12,500 bases of DNA from Phycomyces nitens (Eukaryota; Mucoromycota; Mucoromycetes; Mucorales; Phycomycetaceae), in contig JAHRBC010000005.1 of the NCBI GenBank assembly GCA_022702545.1, positions 5,085,001 through 5,097,500 on the forward strand, written 5' to 3'. Of the stretch, positions 7,960-12,500 are shown piece by piece. A program made the position numbers and the translations under genes. Numbering within the stretch: the stretch's first letter is position 1; every line of letters starts with the position of its first letter. Under the pieces are notes generated by a model, which did no database searches, was not told the DNA's origin, and was given only the letters and a program-made list of their open reading frames with translations.

Positions 7960-8076
7960 CCTACGGCATGGCGTATTCCCATGTGGTCCCCCACCATAGT
8001 ACTGACGCTACCAGGAGAGACTTAACTGCGGAGGTCGGACGGGATCCGGTGTGTTACTATCTGTATGGCCGTAGAT
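7959..8076 (-). rRNA. 5S: 5S rRNA, right arm
   Basis: Mirror copy of the left-arm gene, also 118 nt, read on the minus strand toward the axis and away from the 18S gene at 10669. Helix I ends are the same. The internal promoter boxes are kept. Two transitions separate it from the left copy: GACCTCCG instead of GATCTCCG, and GGAATACGCCATG instead of GGAATACGCTATG. A short open frame across this region is only a shadow of the RNA gene. Confidence 0.95.
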
Positions 8077-8625
8077 ATTTACTTTTAATTTTTAAAAATA
8101 TACTCCGCACTTATAATATGAATCGGCGAAATATCGCCAAATACATAGATTGCCGAATATAACTCGTTCAGCAGTCGTTATATACAGTATAAAACATATT
8201 AAAAGCAATCTACAGAAAACAGGCTTTCGTTAAAACCAAAATTATAAAGATTTAATGAATATTGACAGAGTTATTAGCCAAACTGTGGTGAAAAACGTTA
8301 ATAAAATACGGATTTCCGATAGTAAATAGCTAATAATTCATTTTATAGCCGATTAATACTTAAATATTTGTATATATAACGATTGGCACAATTTGTAGTA
8401 TTCTGCTGATGTTATAAAAGTAAAAAACGGACCATTATTAGTGCCTACACAAGCAAAAACGTTTCAAAAAACCGTGCCGCAAATAAAGTTGCATGAATTT
8501 ATGCAAAGTCAACACGCCTGGAATCGGCCGCGCTTAAGAAAATCCAATTGTTTTGGTTAATATTTTATTATCAAGAAATGTTTTGGCAATCTTAAGTATT
8601 TAACGGAATATACAAAGAGAAATGC
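8077..8625. other. Gene-free spacer between 5S and ~200-bp repeats, right
   Basis: Mirror of 2521-3075, with the same diverged repeat core at about 8255-8290. No gene is seen. Confidence 0.55.
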
Positions 8626-9508
8626 TCTCTAACAAACATACATTATGGCCATTAGCATTAATATTCATAAAGTTATTAAAGAAAACGTGGCCGAAACTTT
8701 AAAAACGTGCGGATTTTACCTTTATATTTCTAATAACTATTTTTGCTACATAATAATACTTGATATTTTTATATATTCAAATAAATATATTATATATTGG
8801 AGAGTGTAACAATAAAAATAGGATTATCATGGTTAGTTATTATTTTATTAGCCAAAACGGTAAATCGGTGCGAGTGCGCCGCGGCCGTCCGTCAATTATG
8901 CGGAGTCAACTTGGCCAAGATCGCCGCGAACCTTAAAAACCAGAACGTTTGGCTTAATAACTCAAGATGTATTTATTCTTTTGCTAGTTTTAAATAATAG
9001 AAAAATCGGGCAAAAATCAGGCTTTCTAATGCATATACATGAGAGACATCAAGATAAGTATTCATAAAGTTATTAAAGAAAACGTGGCCAAACTTTAACG
9101 GCGTCAACGTGGCCGAGATCGTCGCGAACCTTAAAATCCCGCACATTTGGTCTAATAACTCAAGATGTATTTATTCTTTTGCTAGTTTGAAATAACAGAA
9201 AAGTCGGGCAAAAAATCAGGCTTTCTAACGCATATACATGAGAGACATCAAGACAAATATTCATAAAGTTATTAAAGAAAACGTGGCCAAAACTTTAACG
9301 GCGTCAACGTGGCCGAGATCATCGCGAACCTTAAAATCCCGCACATTTGGTCTAATAACTCAAGATGTATTTATTCTTTTGCTAGTTTGAAATAATAGAA
9401 AAGTCGAGCAAAAATCAGGCTTTCTAACGCATATACATGAGAGACATCAAGATAAATATTCATAAAAGTTATTAAAGAAAACGTGGCCAAAATTTTAACG
9501 GCGATCTC
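8626..9508 (+). repeat. ~200-bp tandem repeats upstream of 18S, right
   Basis: Mirror of 1640-2520, with CGTGGC at 8686, 9083, 9282 and 9482. The 9083 unit has lost one A in its A-run and a neighbouring unit has gained one, changes typical of homopolymer error. An open frame at 8797-8997 differs from the equivalent left-arm frame in its N-terminal half because of indels, so I treat it as non-coding. Confidence 0.92.
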
Positions 9509-10014
9509 GGGTCGTTACGTCTCCGAACCCGAAATATTGGAATGTTTTATTAATACCTCATGATTGAGCTTAGCTATCAGAGATCTAAAACATATTACGG
9601 ATAGCTACAATTTAAGAGCTTTCTTATAAAAATGTTTTACAAATTTATAGTATTAATATTCATGAGGTTATTAGCGATTAAAGTTTAAAAAACGGCAAAA
9701 AGTACCGTTTCGTTAGCTAAAACGCTAATAACTAATTTTAGTACATAATAAATTATAAATATTATTATATATTCGAATAGCCCTGATTTTGTTGAATTTA
9801 CTAGCCATTAATCACTCTAAACACATAAAAAAACTAATTACAATATTAAGGAAAGTATGAGCGAAAATGGGCCCGATCGGTCTCTTTTATCGGAAAATTT
9901 TACAAAAAAATTTTCAAAAATGTTGAGTTTTAAATTTTAAATTATAACTCGTTTTTGACCTTTTCATTTCAAAACGTCCTCAAATTTCGCCGAAAAGCCT
10001 TTGTCGTTATGATC
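9509..10014. other. AT-rich spacer segment, right
   Basis: Mirror of 1133-1639 with the same AT-rich dyads (about 9890-9950). No gene is visible. Confidence 0.45.
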
Positions 10015-10668
10015 GACGTCCTAGAGTATATGTAGATGAAGGCGCAACAGCGCACTGGTCAATTAATTGGCCAACCAACCTTGCTATTTCTTCTACATAA
10101 TAAGCCTGACTACAACATCAGTATTGATTCATTTCATTATTGCAAACCTTAGTCAAGGTTATGGTACTTTTCGATCGATCAACAAATTGTTTAGCTGTAT
10201 GCTCTTGTTTTGGCAAGAACTTGGCATAACATGGTTGATAGAGGCTTCGGCTTCGCACCAAGATGTATAATTTATTAGACGTTTTGTACCGTTGGAGATA
10301 AATGTATTACTGGCCTTTTGTATATTACTATTTTAAATCAACTTGGGTGTAAATGCTCTGAAAAAAATAATTTATTTTATTGGTTTTAGAGTATACCCAT
10401 CCTTCTAACCACTGAATTGATAAAAGTTTTACTTTTAACTATCTGTGGTAGAAAAACAGTGGAACTGGCAATATGGATAATTGATGACTAGAAAATGGTT
10501 TTGCAAAGAATCATCTAATAGTCAATAGTTTTTACAACAAATGGAAACAACATAAACTGGTGGGCGGGGTTTAATACGGAAACGGACCATAGCGGTTGTG
10601 TCTTTTGTATCGATAACGTAGCCTTCTCGGGCGTGGTTTTTTAATTACTGTTTGCACCAAACTGTAGT
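10015..10668 (+). promoter_or_regulatory. Presumed Pol I promoter and 5' external transcribed spacer, right
   Basis: Mirror of 470-1132, with the TATA-like candidate CTAGAGTATATGTAGA at 10021-10036, about 630 bp ahead of the 18S gene. A 67-residue open frame at 10067-10270 lies inside this leader, has no recognisable domain, and is treated as chance. Confidence 0.4.
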
Positions 10669-11777
10669 TACCTGGTTGATCCTGCCAGTAGTCATATGCT
10701 TGTCTCAAAAGATTAAGCCATGCATGTCTAAGTATAAACAAATTCTATACTGTGAAACTGCGAATGGCTCATTAAATCAGTTATGATCTACATGACAATT
10801 CATTACTACTTGGATAACCGTGGTAATTCTAGAGCTAATACATGCAACAAAAGCCTCGACTTCGGAAAGTGCACTATTAGGTAAAAGCCAACCTGGTGTT
10901 AAAGCCAGTTTTGGTGATTCCATAATAATTCAATGCTGATCGCATGGCCTTGTGCTGGCGACGGTTCATTCGATTTTCTGCCCTATCAGGTTAAGATTGT
11001 AAGATAGAAGCTTACATTGCCTACCACGGGTAACCGGAATTAGGGTTCGATTCCGGAGAGGGAGCCTGAGAAACGGCTACCACATCCAAGGAAGGCAGCA
11101 GGCGCGCAAATTTAATCCCAATTCGGGGAGGTAGTGACAATAAATAACAATGCAGGGCCTTTTAGGTCTTGCAATTGGAATGAGTACAATTTAAATCCCT
11201 TAACGAAGGATCTATTGGAGAGGCGAAGTCTGGTGCCAGCAGCCGCGGTAATTCCAGCTCCAGAGCGTATATTAAAGTTGTTGCAGTTAAAACGTCCGTA
11301 GTCGAATAGTAGCCTTTGGCTAGGTGACTGGTCTTCATTGGCCTAGTTCGCTTTAATCATGGCTCTCACGTTTGGTACTGTCTGGTTGGCTTCGGTTAGT
11401 CAGATATAAGGCCAAACAAATTACCATGAGCAAATCAGAGTGTTTAAAGCAGGCTATAAGCCTGAATATGTTAGCATGGAATAATGAAATAAGACGTGGC
11501 TCTATATTTCGTTGGTTTTAAGAGACCATTGTAATGATGAATAGGAACGGTTTGGGATTGTATTTGGTCGCTAGAGGTGAAATTCTTGGATTGACCGAAG
11601 ACAAACTACTGCGAAGGCGACGTTTCATTGATCAGGGTCGAAAGTAGGGGATCGAAGACGATTAGATACCGTCGTAGTCTTAACAGCAAACTATGCCGAC
11701 TAGAGGTTGGATAAGTTCATTATGGCTTATTCAGAATCTTAGCGAAAGCAAAGTTTTTGGGTTCCGGGAGTATGGGA

Positions 11778-11811
<34 letters not shown>

Positions 11812-12299
11812 CACCACCAGGAGTGGAGCCTGCGGCTTAATTTGACTCAACACGGGGAAACTCGCAGGTCCAGACATAAGAAGGATTGACAGATTGAAAG
11901 CTCTTTCTAGATTTTATGGGTGGTGGTGCATGGCCGTTCTTAGTTCGTGGAGTGATTTGTCTGGTTAATTCCGATAACGAACGAGACCTTGGTTTACTAA
12001 ATAGTCAGACCAACTTTTTAGTTGGGTTAAGCTTCGGCTTTTCTGTCTTCTTAGAGAAACTACCTGCGCTAAGCAGGATGAAGACCAGGCAATAACAGGT
12101 CTGTGATGCCCTTAGATGTTCTGGGCCGCACGCGCGCTACACTGACATGAGTCAACGAGTCTATAACCTTGGCTGAGAAGCTTTGGGTAATCTTTTGAAA
12201 CTATGTCGTGCTGGGGATTGAGCTCTGTAACTATTGCTCATCAACGAGGAATTCCTAGTAAGCGCAAGTCATCAGCTTGCGTTGATTACGTCCCTGCCC

Positions 12300-12331
<32 letters not shown>

Positions 12332-12471
12332 AATGGTTACAGCAAGAATATGGGATTGTTGAGAGCTAGTTGGCAACAACCGGCTTTCGATGAACTAGGT
12401 CAAGCTTTGCTATTTAGAAGAAGTAAAAAGTCATGACAAGGTTTCCGTATGAACCTGCGGAAGGATCATTA
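10669..12471 (+). rRNA. 18S: 18S (SSU) rRNA, complete
   Basis: Complete small-subunit rRNA gene of about 1.80 kb, a normal eukaryotic length. It starts at the TACCTGGTTGAT 5' end and finishes at GGAAGGATCATTA. Landmarks in order: the 530-loop GTGCCAGCAGCCGCGGTAA (11233-11251), GAGGTGAAATTCTTGGA (11574-11590), ACTTAAAGGAATTGACGGAAG (11790-11810), and the decoding-site segment TGTACACACCGCCCGTCGC (12301-12319). It is the mirror copy of the gene at 1-469. Several invariant sites look damaged: GGAAGGCACC lacks a G at 11811, GTATGAACC near 12449 lacks GG of GTAGGTGAACC, GTCATGACAAGG replaces GTCGTAACAAGG near 12431, and GCGAAGTC replaces GGCAAGTC near 11225. Near 11610 the usual GCATTTGCCAAGG segment is shortened. 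I read most of these as sequence errors. Together with the start of ITS1 it implies a Pol I precursor running rightward. Confidence 0.97.
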
Positions 12472-12500
12472 CCAACGTATGCTCTACGGTTCGATTATGA
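12472..12500 (+). other. Start of internal transcribed spacer 1 (partial)
   Basis: The sequence immediately after the 18S 3' terminus is not rRNA-like and is by position the first 29 bases of ITS1. The 5.8S and 28S genes are expected to the right of the window. Confidence 0.85.

Larger units (their letters stand above)
5639..11130 (-). repeat. Right arm of giant inverted repeat (rDNA palindrome)
   Basis: Reverse complement of the left arm. The partner of base 1 is 11130; the rest of the right 18S gene has its partner outside the window. It carries more small deletions and homopolymer changes than the left arm. Examples are in the outer 38-bp repeats (5800-6029) and in conserved 18S positions. 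Confidence 0.97.

Noticed and set aside
7968..8162. 64-residue open frame, plus strand
   Set aside because: Antisense to the right 5S rRNA gene; the equivalent left-arm frame is not reported as open and the RNA gene explains the conservation.
8797..8997. 66-residue open frame and its left-arm counterpart (2150-2353, minus)
   Set aside because: The C-terminal halves agree because the DNA is duplicated, but the N-terminal halves differ through frameshifts and the sequence is part of a non-coding tandem repeat.
10067..10270. 67-residue open frame ahead of the 18S gene
   Set aside because: Sits in the presumed rRNA leader, is not kept as an open frame on the left arm, and shows no domain.
12203..12436. 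77-residue open frame, plus strand
   Set aside because: Lies inside the 3' domain of the 18S rRNA gene.
1..12500. Transposon with terminal inverted repeats
   Set aside because: The inverted arms contain rRNA genes and meet at a common axis; there is no transposase and no target-site duplication.

Overview
The window is non-coding, AT-rich eukaryotic ribosomal DNA arranged as a giant head-to-head inverted repeat. Its axis lies between bases 5638 and 5639. The left arm (1-5638) and the right arm (5639-11130) are reverse complements of each other with scattered differences. A small-subunit (18S) rRNA gene points outward at each end. The left one is cut by the window edge (1-469, minus strand). 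The right one is complete (10669-12471, plus strand) and is followed by the first 29 bases of ITS1. Each arm also carries one 5S rRNA gene (3076-3193 plus; 7959-8076 minus), transcribed toward the axis and therefore away from the 18S gene.

This layout matches the extrachromosomal palindromic rDNA known from Tetrahymena, Physarum and Dictyostelium, or an rDNA circle carrying two inverted units as in Entamoeba. The 18S core is plainly eukaryotic (universal 5' end, 530-loop motif, 3' decoding region, and a 3' terminus ending in GGATCATTA). From memory it looks most like a unicellular opisthokont or amoebozoan, but I cannot name the organism. No telomere repeats are inside the window, so linear and circular forms cannot be told apart here.

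Layers of one arm from the axis outward: (1) 38-bp repeats meeting at the axis (14 units left, 11 right); (2) about 100 bp of unique sequence; (3) a 71/73-bp repeat array; (4) a short unique block with a hairpin and an E-box dyad; (5) a strand-asymmetric, C-rich/G-poor array of about 175-210 bp units, ending in four 11-bp repeats; (6) unique AT-rich spacer with a short perfect palindrome; (7) a poly-T terminator tract and the 5S gene; (8) spacer; (9) an array of about 200-bp units; (10) an AT-rich segment; (11) the presumed Pol I promoter/external transcribed spacer; (12) the 18S gene.

I found no protein-coding gene. Every open frame falls inside rRNA or repeat sequence and none is kept between the two arms. 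The right arm differs from the left mostly by small indels. Several hit universally conserved 18S positions, so part of the asymmetry is probably uncorrected long-read error rather than biology.
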